21,205 nucleotides of DNA from Coriobacteriaceae bacterium (GTDB lineage Bacteria; Actinomycetota; Coriobacteriia; Coriobacteriales; QAMH01), in NCBI GenBank assembly GCA_004553405.1, contig SFLO01000007.1:1-21205 (forward strand), given 5' to 3'. A program made the translations under genes and the position numbers. The notes under the pieces are model-generated. The model was given only the letters and a program-made list of their open reading frames with translations. It was not told the origin of the DNA and did not search any database. Positions 12,570 to 20,060 of the stretch are shown in pieces (within the stretch, counting starts at the first letter, position 1; every line of letters begins with the position of its first letter).

Positions 12570-15352
12570 TCACTCGAGCACCCCCAGCTCGCGCAGGGCG
12601 CTCTGGAGCACCGCGCGCGCCTTGGGGGCGGCTACGACAGCTCCCTCGTCTGCGGCGTCCTCGATACACACCGCGACGGCGACGGTCCTGCCGCCCTTTT
12701 GCCCCGCGGCGATGAACCAGGCGTTCTCCTTGCCGTCGCCCGTCTCGCCCGTGCCGGTCTTGCCCATCACGCGCACACCGCTGATGGCGGCGTTGCCGCC
12801 GGTGCCGTTGGTGACGCAGTACTCCATGATGTCGCACTCGTCGCTGGCCGCCTGCGAGCCGATGGCCTGCCCCAGGGCGGCAGGCGCGGTGCTGGAGATG
12901 ACCTTGCCCTCGTGGCTCATGACGCTGTCCACGATATAGGGGCGCATGACCACGCCGCCGTTGGCGATGGCTGCCATGATAACGGCCATCTGGGTGACAG
13001 TGACCTGCGGGCCGGCGGGGCTGGCGTGCTCGCCCACGGGCTGGCCGGCGCCCGCCCAGGCCGTCTCCCACTCGGTCATCTCGGCCGGGTCGGGCATGAG
13101 GCTCGCCGTGACGGCGAAGTCCTGGGCCAGGTCCTCGTAGCCCACGCCGAAGGCCCTGGAGATGTTCACCAGCGCCTGGGCGCCCATGTCGACGGCCAGC
13201 TGGCCGAAGGCAGTGTTGGAGCTGACGGCGAAGGCCTGTTTGACGGTGATGGTGCCGCGGTCGCCGTGGGTGGTGACGGGGGCTCCGCCGATGTTGACCG
13301 AGGAGGGGCTCTTCACCTTGGTGTCCGGGGTGACCAGGCCGCTGTCGAGCGCGCCCGCCAGGGTTACCGCCTTGTAGGTGGAGCCGGGGGTGTAGAGGCT
13401 CTGGGTGGCGCGGTTGACGAGCTGGCCCCTGTTCTTGATCTTGCCGGAGACGAGGTCGCCCACCTGGTTGGCGTTGTAGCCGGGCGCGCTCGCCTGGGCC
13501 AAGACAGCGCCGGTGGAGGCGTCGAGCGCGACGATGGCGCCCTTGAGGCCGTCGAGCTGCTGCTCTGCCGTGCGCTGCACGTCTGCGTCCAGGGTGAGAA
13601 CCACGTCGTTGCCGGAGTTCTGCAGGCCGGCAGCTGCGCGCACGGCGTCGCCGATGGTCTCGAAGCTCTCCTCTCCCACCAGCGACGAGCTCATGGAGGC
13701 CTCGATGCCGGCGCTGCCGTACTGCTGGCTGTAGTAGCCCACGGCGTGCGAGGCAAGCGAGCCCTGCGGGTACTCGCGCTCGTAGCTACCGTCTTTGCCC
13801 TTGGTGCTCTGGGCCAAGACCACGTCGTCGCTCGTCATGATGACGCCGCGCTCGCGCTGAGCCTGGCGGGCGAGCGTGTGGTTGTTGCCCTCGCGGCTCT
13901 GGAGCTCGTCTGCCTGCACCACCTGCACGTAGCTGAGGTTGCCGATCCCCAGCGCGATGAGGACGGACAAGCAGCCCACGAGCATGGTGAGGCGGCGGCC
14001 CAGCGACGCGCGGCCCAGCACGCCGCCGTCTGCCGGGTTGGCGGCCGCGTCGAGCTGGGCGCGGCTGATCTGCATGGTCCCGGTCATCTCGGTGGCAAGT
14101 CCGGTCGCCTCGTTGCCCGCCTTGAGCAGCAGGCCCACGACGATGAAGCTGGCGATGAGGCTGCTGCCGCCCTGGCTCATGAAGGGCAGGGTGATGCCGG
14201 TGAGGGGGATGAGCCCGGTGGCGCCGCCCACGATGATGAAGGCCTGCAGGCTGATGCTCGCTGTGAGGCCGGCGGCGGTGAAGGCCGCCACGTCGCTCTT
14301 GGCGCGGGCTGCAGTGGCAAGGCCGCGCACGGCGAAGAGCACGAAGAGGATCAGCACGGCAGATGCGCCCAGAAGACCCATCTCCTCGGCGACGGCGCAG
14401 AAGATGAAGTCGCTTTCCACCATGGGGATGGTGGTGCACAGGCCGCGCCCGATGCCAACGCCGAAGAGGCCGCCGTCGGCAAGCGAGTAGAGGCTCTGAA
14501 CCAGCTGGTAGCCGCTTTCCTGGGCAAAGGCGAAGGGGTCGCGCCAGATGGCAACGCGGGTCTGCACGTGGTCGAAGAGGCCGTAGAGGACCACGCAGCC
14601 CGCAGCCGCCAGCGCCAGGCCCAAGACCACGTAGCTCAGACGGCCCGTGCTCACGTAGACCATGGCGAGGAAGACCCCAAAGAGCAGCAGCGCGCTGCCC
14701 AGGTCCTTCTCGAAGACGATCACGAGCATGGCCACGAGCCACATGCCTATCACGGGCAGCATGGTGCGCCAGTGGGGCACCGGCAGCCCCAGCGGCCCGC
14801 GCCCAAAGGTGCTCAGCATCTCGCGGTGGTCTGCGAGGTAGCTCGCCAGGAAGAGCACGATGCATATCTTGGCCAGCTCGCCGGGTTGGAAGCTCATCCC
14901 GGCGACAGACAGCCAGATGCGGCTGCCGTAGTACTCACGGCCGATGACCGGCAGCATGGGGCTCAGCAGCAAGAGCAGGCCCGCCAGCAAGATCACGTAG
15001 CGGTAGCGCGCGAGCTTATCGATGCTGGGGACGAACACGATGGTGAGCACCATGCAGGCAACGCCGGCGAAGAGCCAGGCCACCTGCTTGAGGGCCGTCT
15101 CCTCTGGCGTGAGGCGCAAGACGAAGCAGATGCCGATGCCCGCCAGCAAGAAGACCACCGGTAGGATGCCCGGGTCTGCCTGGGGCGCGAAGAAGCGTGC
15201 GAAGACGTGCGCCACCGCGAAGGCGGCGATGCGGCGAAGGCAGCGAGGCTGAGCTCGACGCCCTGGTTGATCAAGAGCATGGCAAAGAGCAGCAGCACCA
15301 CGGGCGCTGCCGCTATGAGGAGCCAGAGCTCTGTCGACCTGCGGGAACTCAT
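12570..15352 (-). CDS. Fused SEDS glycosyltransferase (RodA/FtsW) and class B penicillin-binding protein, with an apparent frameshift near its 5' end
   Basis: One gene encodes both a peptidoglycan polymerase and a transpeptidase. The uninterrupted part from GTG 15215 has 881 residues. Numbered in it, the SEDS part spans about 1–430 with VESDFIFCAVAEEMG (catalytic-type Asp269) and LPFMSQGGSS. A membrane segment (about 410–430) leads into the PBP part, with STYK (612–615), SSN (665–667) and KTG (819–821). The true start is ATG 15352 (MSSRRSTELWLL, first membrane segment), 9 bases after the phosphatase stop. The frame breaks near 15225–15235, between LSLAAFA and IAAFAVAHVFARFF; one added base would give an intact protein of about 927 residues. 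In mycobacteria rodA and pbpA are separate neighbours at this operon position. I treat the break as a probable sequence error or recent mutation. Confidence 0.9.
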
Positions 15353-15361
15353 GGGGCTCCC

Positions 15362-16507
15362 CTACTCGCCCTTGGCCTGGGCCCGGGAGCCGTCGCCATC
15401 CGCCTTGTCGGAGGGCTCGGCGCCGATGAGGTGGCGGTACTCGGTCAGCAGGGCCTGGGCGTCGTCGAGGCTGTCGACGGCCAGGCCGCCCTCGAGGCGG
15501 CTGGCGGTGGTGGGAGAGAGCTTGTCGACGGGGATGTCGGTCTTCTCCTCGAGCCAGTTGGCCTTGATGCCGGCGACACTGCCAGGCAGGCCGCGGTAGA
15601 CGCAGACCACACCGTCTTCTGCGATGACGAAGAAGCTGTTGTGAGCATAGGCGTAGGCGCCGCCGATGCCGGCCGCGAGTATCGCGACGAAGGCCACGGC
15701 GAAGATCACGGGGCCCAGATGAGCCTTGAGCCAGCCGCCACTGCCCTTGGCGGGCTTTTCGGGCTCGGGCTCCTTGAGCGGGTCGACGACCACACAGGTG
15801 ACGTTGTCCATGCCGCCGGCGGCCAGGGCCTCGCGGATGAGGGCGTCGCAGCAGTCCTGGGGGTCGGGGTTGGCGCGCAGGATGCTGGCGATGCCGCTGT
15901 CCTGCACCATGCCGCTGAGGCCGTCAGAGCACAGCAGCAGCCTGTCCCCGGTGCTCACGCGCAGGACGTAGATGTCTGGCTCGACGGTGGCATCGCTGCC
16001 CAGCGCGCGGGTGATGACGCTACGCTGCGGGTGGACGCGGGCCTCTTCCTCGGTGATGCGGCCCTGGTCGACGAGGTCTGCCACCAGCGAGTGGTCGCGC
16101 GTGACGCGCTGCAGGGTGCCCTCGTGCAGCAGGTAGGCGCGCGAGTCGCCCACCTGCGCGATGACGAGCTGGTCGTCGAAGATCTGCGCAGCGGTCATGG
16201 TGGTGCCCATGCCCGGGCGCCCCACGCCCTGGGCCGCGGCGCTGATGATGGCGATGTTGGCCGCGCGCACGGCGTTGGCCAGGCCCTCCCCGTCCGGGGA
16301 GCTGGGGGCCTTCTCCAGCAGGGTGTTGATGGCTATCTCGCTGGCGACCTCTCCCGCCTCGTGGCCGCCCATGCCGTCTGCCACCACGAACAGCGGGGTC
16401 GCGGCGATGAAGCTGTCCTCGTTGTGCTCGCGCACGCAGCCCACGTCCGTGCGCGCCGCGTACACCTGGGGGATCTTCACCTGATCTATCTGATGCTTGT
16501 CTGACAT
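15362..16507 (-). CDS. pstP: PP2C-family Ser/Thr protein phosphatase, membrane-anchored (PstP-like)
   Basis: This 381-residue metal-dependent phosphatase reverses the action of the operon's kinases. The catalytic domain has RTDVGCVREHNEDSF, VVADGMGGHEAGEVA (metal-binding Asp44), GDSRAYLL, LCSDGLSGMV and GGMDNVTCVVVD, covering all PP2C metal-site motifs. A Pro/Lys-rich linker leads to one membrane segment (VIFAVAFVAILAAGIGGAYAYA) and an extracellular C-terminal part of about 90 residues, as in mycobacterial PstP. ATG at 16507 has GGAAG eight bases upstream; an in-frame GTG five codons earlier lacks a ribosome site. It lies between fhaB and the SEDS–PBP gene, 9 bases from the latter, and is certainly co-transcribed. 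Confidence 0.95.
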   Translation of the reverse strand: MSDKHQIDQVKIPQVYAARTDVGCVREHNEDSFIAATPLFVVADGMGGHEAGEVASEIAINTLLEKAPSSPDGEGLANAVRAANIAIISAAAQGVGRPGMGTTMTAAQIFDDQLVIAQVGDSRAYLLHEGTLQRVTRDHSLVADLVDQGRITEEEARVHPQRSVITRALGSDATVEPDIYVLRVSTGDRLLLCSDGLSGMVQDSGIASILRANPDPQDCCDALIREALAAGGMDNVTCVVVDPLKEPEPEKPAKGSGGWLKAHLGPVIFAVAFVAILAAGIGGAYAYAHNSFFVIAEDGVVCVYRGLPGSVAGIKANWLEEKTDIPVDKLSPTTASRLEGGLAVDSLDDAQALLTEYRHLIGAEPSDKADGDGSRAQAKGE

Positions 16508-16547
16508 GCTCGATTCTTCCACTAGCTGGTACGTGCCTCTATCAGAT

Positions 16548-16566
16548 GCCGCGCAGCACGCGCGGC
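16548..16566 (-). other. Small hairpin between fhaB and the phosphatase gene
   Basis: GCCGCGC (16548–16554) and GCGCGGC (16560–16566) form a perfect 7-bp stem with loop AGCAC in the only sizeable gap (78 bases) of the FHA–phosphatase part of the operon. No T-run follows. It may stabilise or process the mRNA. Confidence 0.35.
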
Positions 16567-16585
16567 CGTGTGCTTCCTGCGGGGC

Positions 16586-17002
16586 CTACTTGCGCGAGAC
16601 CCTGATGTCCACGCCGCCGATGCGCACCACGTCGCCCTCGACGCAGCGCTGCACCTGGGTCACCGGCTCTCCGTTGACGCGCGTGCCGTTGGCAGAGCCG
16701 AGGTCCTCGACCATGAGGTCGCCCCCCATGAGCGAAAAGCGCGCGTGACGGCGCGAGACCACGTCGTCTGGGACGAGGATGTCCGCACCCGGCGCGCGGC
16801 CCACGATGATGGGGCCCATGACGTTGACCTTGAGGCCCCGCAGCGCCTTGGGGCCCTTGTCGACCGTCAACGTCCACACCCGGGCGGCCTTGCTCCCCTG
16901 CCCCTTCACCAAGCCGATGCCGGTGCGCATCACGGCGAAGAGGAAGAGGTAGAGCAGGGCGACCAGCAGGATGCGGCCTATGAGCAGCAGCATGTCGACC
17001 AT
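16586..17002 (-). CDS. fhaB: Membrane-anchored FHA-domain protein (FhaB/FipA-like)
   Basis: This 138-residue protein has an N-terminal membrane segment (about 4–26) and a cytoplasmic C-terminal FHA domain that binds phosphothreonine. FHA residues are visible: GRA (68–70), SRRHARF (83–89), LGSANGTRVNG (101–111). Size and layout match mycobacterial FhaB (FipA), which links PknA/PknB signalling to division. ATG at 17002 follows GGGAGGG and is only 6 bases from the fhaA stop, so the two are coupled. It is followed by the phosphatase gene, as in other actinobacteria. Confidence 0.93.
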   Translation of the reverse strand: MVDMLLLIGRILLVALLYLFLFAVMRTGIGLVKGQGSKAARVWTLTVDKGPKALRGLKVNVMGPIIVGRAPGADILVPDDVVSRRHARFSLMGGDLMVEDLGSANGTRVNGEPVTQVQRCVEGDVVRIGGVDIRVSRK

Positions 17003-17008
17003 GGATCG

Positions 17009-17956
17009 TCAGCCCTCCCTGAACTCCAGGCGGGTGGTACCGCACTCTATGACGTCGCCGTCGATGAGGATGTGCTGGGTGACGGGCTCGCCATTGAGGT
17101 AGGTCCCGTTGGTAGACCCGCAGTCGCGCACCATCCACAACTCGCCGTTCCACAGCAGCTCTGCGTGGCGGCGGCTCATGCCGGGGTCGTTGACGCGGAT
17201 GTCGTTGGCGGTGCCGCGGCCCAGGCTCACGAGCACGCCCTTGAGCGGGTAGCGGCGGTCTGTTTCGTAGTCGTAGAGGCACACGCGCGACCCGCTGGGC
17301 ACGGTGGCGTGCGAGAAGAGGACCGTGGCCTCGGCGTCCTGCGAAGCGGGCTCGGGCTCTGGCTCGGGCTCCTCTTCGGGCTCGGCGGCCTGCTGGAGGG
17401 CGTCTTCGGGGATGTAGTGGGCAGACTGCATGTCCGCCGGGAGGAAGGGGTCGAACTCGGCTGCCTCGAAGGGCAGCTCGGACTCGCCTTGGTCGTCGGG
17501 CGCGGGGCTGGTGGAGTGGCGCAGGGCGGGGTTGACGTCGATGCGGCTGTCGAGGCCGTAGTGCTCCATCTCCTCCTGGCGCAGCTCCTCGATGATGGCG
17601 GGTGAGACGTTCTCTGCGATGATGTCGAACTTGCCCTTGCGCAGGCCCTCGTCGACGATGAAGCGCACCAGCGGGGGGCAGTCGAAGATGAGGTTGCCCT
17701 GGGAGGCCTTGGAGACGAGGTAGGTCTCGATCTCGCCGGCGATGGAAGGGTAGTAGCCGCCCATCTTGCGGTCGTCTTCGGGGCTCACCAGCACGTTGAA
17801 GAGGGTGGGCGCGTACTCGTGGCCCACGCCGATCATCTTCTCGCGCTGCATTTCCTTGGCAGCGCGCTTGGCCAGCTTGACGGGCTCGATGCCGCCGCGG
17901 CCGGCGCCCTCGATGACGTCTTCTGCCTTGTCCTCGAAGCGGGAGAACAGTCCCAT
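17009..17956 (-). CDS. fhaA: FHA-domain protein with N-terminal DUF3662 domain (FhaA)
   Basis: This 315-residue cytoplasmic protein has an N-terminal DUF3662 domain (MGLFSRFEDKAEDVIEGA through about 125), a disordered acidic/proline linker with an EPEPEP run (about 192–204) and a C-terminal FHA domain: SLGRGTANDIRV (244–255), SRRHAEL (261–267), STNGTYLNGE (281–290). In mycobacteria FhaA is phosphorylated by PknB and regulates lipid II flipping through MviN. I chose ATG 17956 because AGGAG precedes it and MGLFSRFE is the family's usual start; longer readings upstream overlap the kinase gene. It is separated by one base from the preceding kinase stop (TGAGATG), so translation is coupled. Confidence 0.94.
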   Translation of the reverse strand: MGLFSRFEDKAEDVIEGAGRGGIEPVKLAKRAAKEMQREKMIGVGHEYAPTLFNVLVSPEDDRKMGGYYPSIAGEIETYLVSKASQGNLIFDCPPLVRFIVDEGLRKGKFDIIAENVSPAIIEELRQEEMEHYGLDSRIDVNPALRHSTSPAPDDQGESELPFEAAEFDPFLPADMQSAHYIPEDALQQAAEPEEEPEPEPEPASQDAEATVLFSHATVPSGSRVCLYDYETDRRYPLKGVLVSLGRGTANDIRVNDPGMSRRHAELLWNGELWMVRDCGSTNGTYLNGEPVTQHILIDGDVIECGTTRLEFREG

Positions 17957-17957
17957 C

Positions 17958-19673
17958 TCACTCCTCTTCCTTGTACCTGTAGGGCGCGCCGGCAAAGCCC
18001 AGCACCAAGGCGGCAAAGCCGCATACCCCGATGGACGCGCACCAGGGCAGAGCGGGCGGTGCCCAGGCACCCGCGGCCAAGAAGACCGCGAGGATCTGGG
18101 CTGCAAGAAGCAGCGCGCAACCTGCAACTATGCCAACGATTGATAATACTCGCGATTCGGTCGAGCACAGGGCGGACACCAAAACTGCAACCAATATCCA
18201 ACTTAACCAGCTGATCCAGGTGGCGGGGTCGGTGAGCATGGCCTGCAGGGCAGCGGGCGCGGCTGCGGCACTCGAGAAGGCCAAGCCGCAGTGCAACATG
18301 CTCGCCGTGCCCGTGACCCCGCTGAGCGCGAGCACCACGCCACCCTGAAGCAGCGCGGTGGCGGCAGCGGGCGCGGGCCTCAGGGTGAAGCCCGCCAGCA
18401 GAGGCACCAGCGGCGTGGCCCAAGCAAGCCCCAGGGGCGATGCCGCCAAGACGGCGTTGGCAGCGGCGGTGCGCTCGCGGCCGGCAACGCCCCACCACAG
18501 CACGGCGAGGGCGATGAGCGCGATGCCGAGCCAAGGGGGATAGGCCGCGTTAACGACGATACCCGCCCCCAGGAAGGCCACGGCGGCGAGGGCCCCCACC
18601 CCGGGCAGCACGGCTCCGGCGACAGCCGGGGCGAGCGCCAGCAGCATCGAGCCGCCGGTCGAGAGCAGGTTCATGATCTCCAGGCCCAAGGCGGCGGTCC
18701 ACCAGCACAAGATCGCGCAGCAGACGCGCCCCGCAACGCTGCGAAAGCGCGGTGACAGCCTGCCCCAGAGGTCGTCGTGGCGCAGGCGGGGCTCTTCGTC
18801 GGCCTCGCCCGCCTCGTCGTCCTCCATCAGGGCGCGCAGGTGCTGGCGGCCGGCTTCGGGGCTGCCCAGCAGGGGGACCAGCTCGTCCACCATCTCGAGC
18901 ACGGTCTCGAAGCGCTCGCCAGGTTCTGGGTCCATGGCGCAGGCGAGGACCTCGTCGAGTTCCGGCAAGGTGTCGCGGCGCATGCGCGAGACGGGCTCGG
19001 GGGCAGGCCCCTGCATGAGGCGCAGGCTGCCCGCCAGGTCGCGCGCGTTGTAGGGGTTGCGCCCGGTGAGCATCTCGTAGGCGACCACCGCCAGCGCAAA
19101 GCCGTCCGTGCGCTGGTCGAGGTCATCGCCGTTCATCCGCTCGGGCGGCATGTAGCCGATGGTGCCGCCGCTCGCGCTGCCAAAGCCCTGGCTGCAGCTG
19201 AGCTCGCTGATGCCGAAGTCGGTCACCTTCACGGTGCCAGAACGGTCGATGAGGATGTTGTCGGGCTTGATATCGAGATGCAAGACGGCGTTCTCGTGGG
19301 CGAAGTCGAGGGCCTCGCCCACCGCCTCGACCACCGCCGCCACCACGTCAAGGTCCATCTCGCCGCGGTGCGTGCCGTCGATGAGCTTGGCGACGGACGG
19401 GCCCTCGATGGCCTCCATGATGAGGAAGGCCTCCTGGCCGCTGGTCTCGAAGTCGATGACGCTCACGATGTTGGGGTGCTTGAGCATGGCGCCGGTGCGC
19501 GCCTCTGCAAGGCCGGGGATGCTGCCGTCTGGGGAGCTTTCTGGGATGGGGATGCGCTTGATGGCGACCCGCCTTTGGATGCGGGTGTCCCAGCATATCT
19601 GAACGGTGCCGCTGCCACCCGAGCCGGCGGTCCCCAGCGGGCGATAGCGGTCCAAAATGAGCGGACCTGGCAC
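17958..19673 (-). CDS. Multi-membrane-span Ser/Thr protein kinase, non-RD type
   Basis: This 571-residue protein has an N-terminal kinase domain and a polytopic C-terminal half. The kinase shows a Gly-rich loop (GTAGSGGSGTV, 14–24), Lys39 in VAIKRI, the catalytic loop LHLDIKPDN (131–139) and DFG (152–154). The Arg of HRD is Leu, making it a non-RD kinase, and the APE motif reads PPE. After about residue 330 there are some eight hydrophobic segments and no PASTA or other extracellular sensor domain. GTG at 19673 is chosen: GAGG lies seven bases upstream and the kinase domain starts directly (PGPLILDRYRPLG). It heads the operon, one base from fhaA, the place where mycobacteria have no kinase; pknA is missing from its usual slot beside pknB. 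It may replace PknA, but its ligand is unknown. Confidence 0.9.
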   Translation of the reverse strand: MPGPLILDRYRPLGTAGSGGSGTVQICWDTRIQRRVAIKRIPIPESSPDGSIPGLAEARTGAMLKHPNIVSVIDFETSGQEAFLIMEAIEGPSVAKLIDGTHRGEMDLDVVAAVVEAVGEALDFAHENAVLHLDIKPDNILIDRSGTVKVTDFGISELSCSQGFGSASGGTIGYMPPERMNGDDLDQRTDGFALAVVAYEMLTGRNPYNARDLAGSLRLMQGPAPEPVSRMRRDTLPELDEVLACAMDPEPGERFETVLEMVDELVPLLGSPEAGRQHLRALMEDDEAGEADEEPRLRHDDLWGRLSPRFRSVAGRVCCAILCWWTAALGLEIMNLLSTGGSMLLALAPAVAGAVLPGVGALAAVAFLGAGIVVNAAYPPWLGIALIALAVLWWGVAGRERTAAANAVLAASPLGLAWATPLVPLLAGFTLRPAPAAATALLQGGVVLALSGVTGTASMLHCGLAFSSAAAAPAALQAMLTDPATWISWLSWILVAVLVSALCSTESRVLSIVGIVAGCALLLAAQILAVFLAAGAWAPPALPWCASIGVCGFAALVLGFAGAPYRYKEEE

Positions 19674-19733
19674 GGTAGAGCCTCGTTTCGTGTGCGTTTG
19701 AGCTTCATTCGCCCTGCGTGCATGTATCCGCAG

Positions 19734-19742
19734 AGTATAGCA
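19734..19742 (-). promoter_or_regulatory. Extended -10 promoter of the kinase–FHA–phosphatase–SEDS operon
   Basis: On the minus strand TGCTATACT is an extended -10 element (TGn plus TATACT). The -35 position holds only a weak match (around GATGAG). Transcription would begin near 19727, giving a leader of about 54 bases before the GTG at 19673. Confidence 0.5.
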
Positions 19743-19796
19743 CGCGCACATGAGCGCAGCTCATCGCCGCCCCGCGCGACACGAGCCGCCCCCGCG

Positions 19797-19828
19797 GGCC
19801 GGGCACGGGGGCGGGGCCGGGCACGGGG
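19797..19828. repeat. Two tandem copies of a 14-bp GC-rich repeat
   Basis: GGCCGGGCACGGGG occurs at 19797–19810 and 19815–19828, separated by four bases. It lies next to the kinase promoter region. Its function is unknown; it may be a variable-number tract. Confidence 0.6.
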
Positions 19829-19839
19829 AGCGGGCCCCA

Positions 19840-19915
19840 AACCGGCCTTGTGGTTGTTGTTTCGGACCTCAACCGGCCTTGTGGCAGAGCACGGGCATTC
19901 GCTTGTAGTTGTTGT
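19840..19915. repeat. Short direct repeats (AACCGGCCTTGTGG twice; CTTGTRGTTGTTGT twice)
   Basis: AACCGGCCTTGTGG occurs at 19840–19853 and 19871–19884. CTTGTGGTTGTTGT at 19847–19860 returns as CTTGTAGTTGTTGT at 19902–19915. The copies partly overlap, building a mosaic that resembles the TTGTTTGTCC part of the intergenic element at 3101–3180 (minus strand). It may be a dispersed non-coding repeat. Confidence 0.55.
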
Positions 19916-19927
19916 CCTAGGCGCAAA

Positions 19928-19981
19928 GGCTCCCGCCGTCTAGTGGGCGGCATTAGGGAGAGAGCCGCCGCCCCCTGAGCC
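19928..19981 (-). terminator. Possible terminator of the sufS gene
   Basis: GGGCGGC (19945–19951) can pair with GCCGCCC (19967–19973), and outside it GGCTC (19928–19932) with GAGCC (19977–19981). On the minus strand only CCTTTGCG follows, so the U-tract is poor. It is the best terminator candidate between sufS and the kinase operon. Confidence 0.3.
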
Positions 19982-20060
19982 AAGCCTATTGGCTGTGCGC
20001 CACACCCCTGTGAGGGTGCATCGGATTGCGTGTGTCGAGGAAGACGAGGCCCGCACGCGG

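Larger units (their letters stand above)
19674..20060. other. Repeat-bearing intergenic region without recognisable genes
   Basis: This 387-base gap between the sufS stop and the kinase start contains the kinase-operon promoter (19734–19742), two sets of short direct repeats (19797–19828 and 19840–19915) and several hairpins (19928–19981, 19984–19995, 20003–20018). I found no tRNA cloverleaf and no convincing reading frame with a ribosome site. Confidence 0.6.

Noticed and set aside
10222..12939. A 905-codon plus-strand open frame opposite pknB
   Set aside because: It overlaps three proven genes on the other strand, has no domain and no ribosome site; an artefact of high GC at third codon positions.
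12549..15164. An 871-codon plus-strand open frame opposite the SEDS–PBP gene
   Set aside because: Low-complexity antisense shadow (Ala/Gly/His/Asp-rich); the minus strand carries STYK, SSN and KTG in order.
15215..15260. Programmed frameshift in the SEDS–PBP gene
   Set aside because: No slippery heptamer or stimulatory hairpin is evident; a simple indel explains the break better.
19921..20060. tRNA or small RNA gene between sufS and the repeats
   Set aside because: Several short hairpins occur, but no cloverleaf, no T-loop GTTCRA and no promoter/terminator pair supports an RNA gene.
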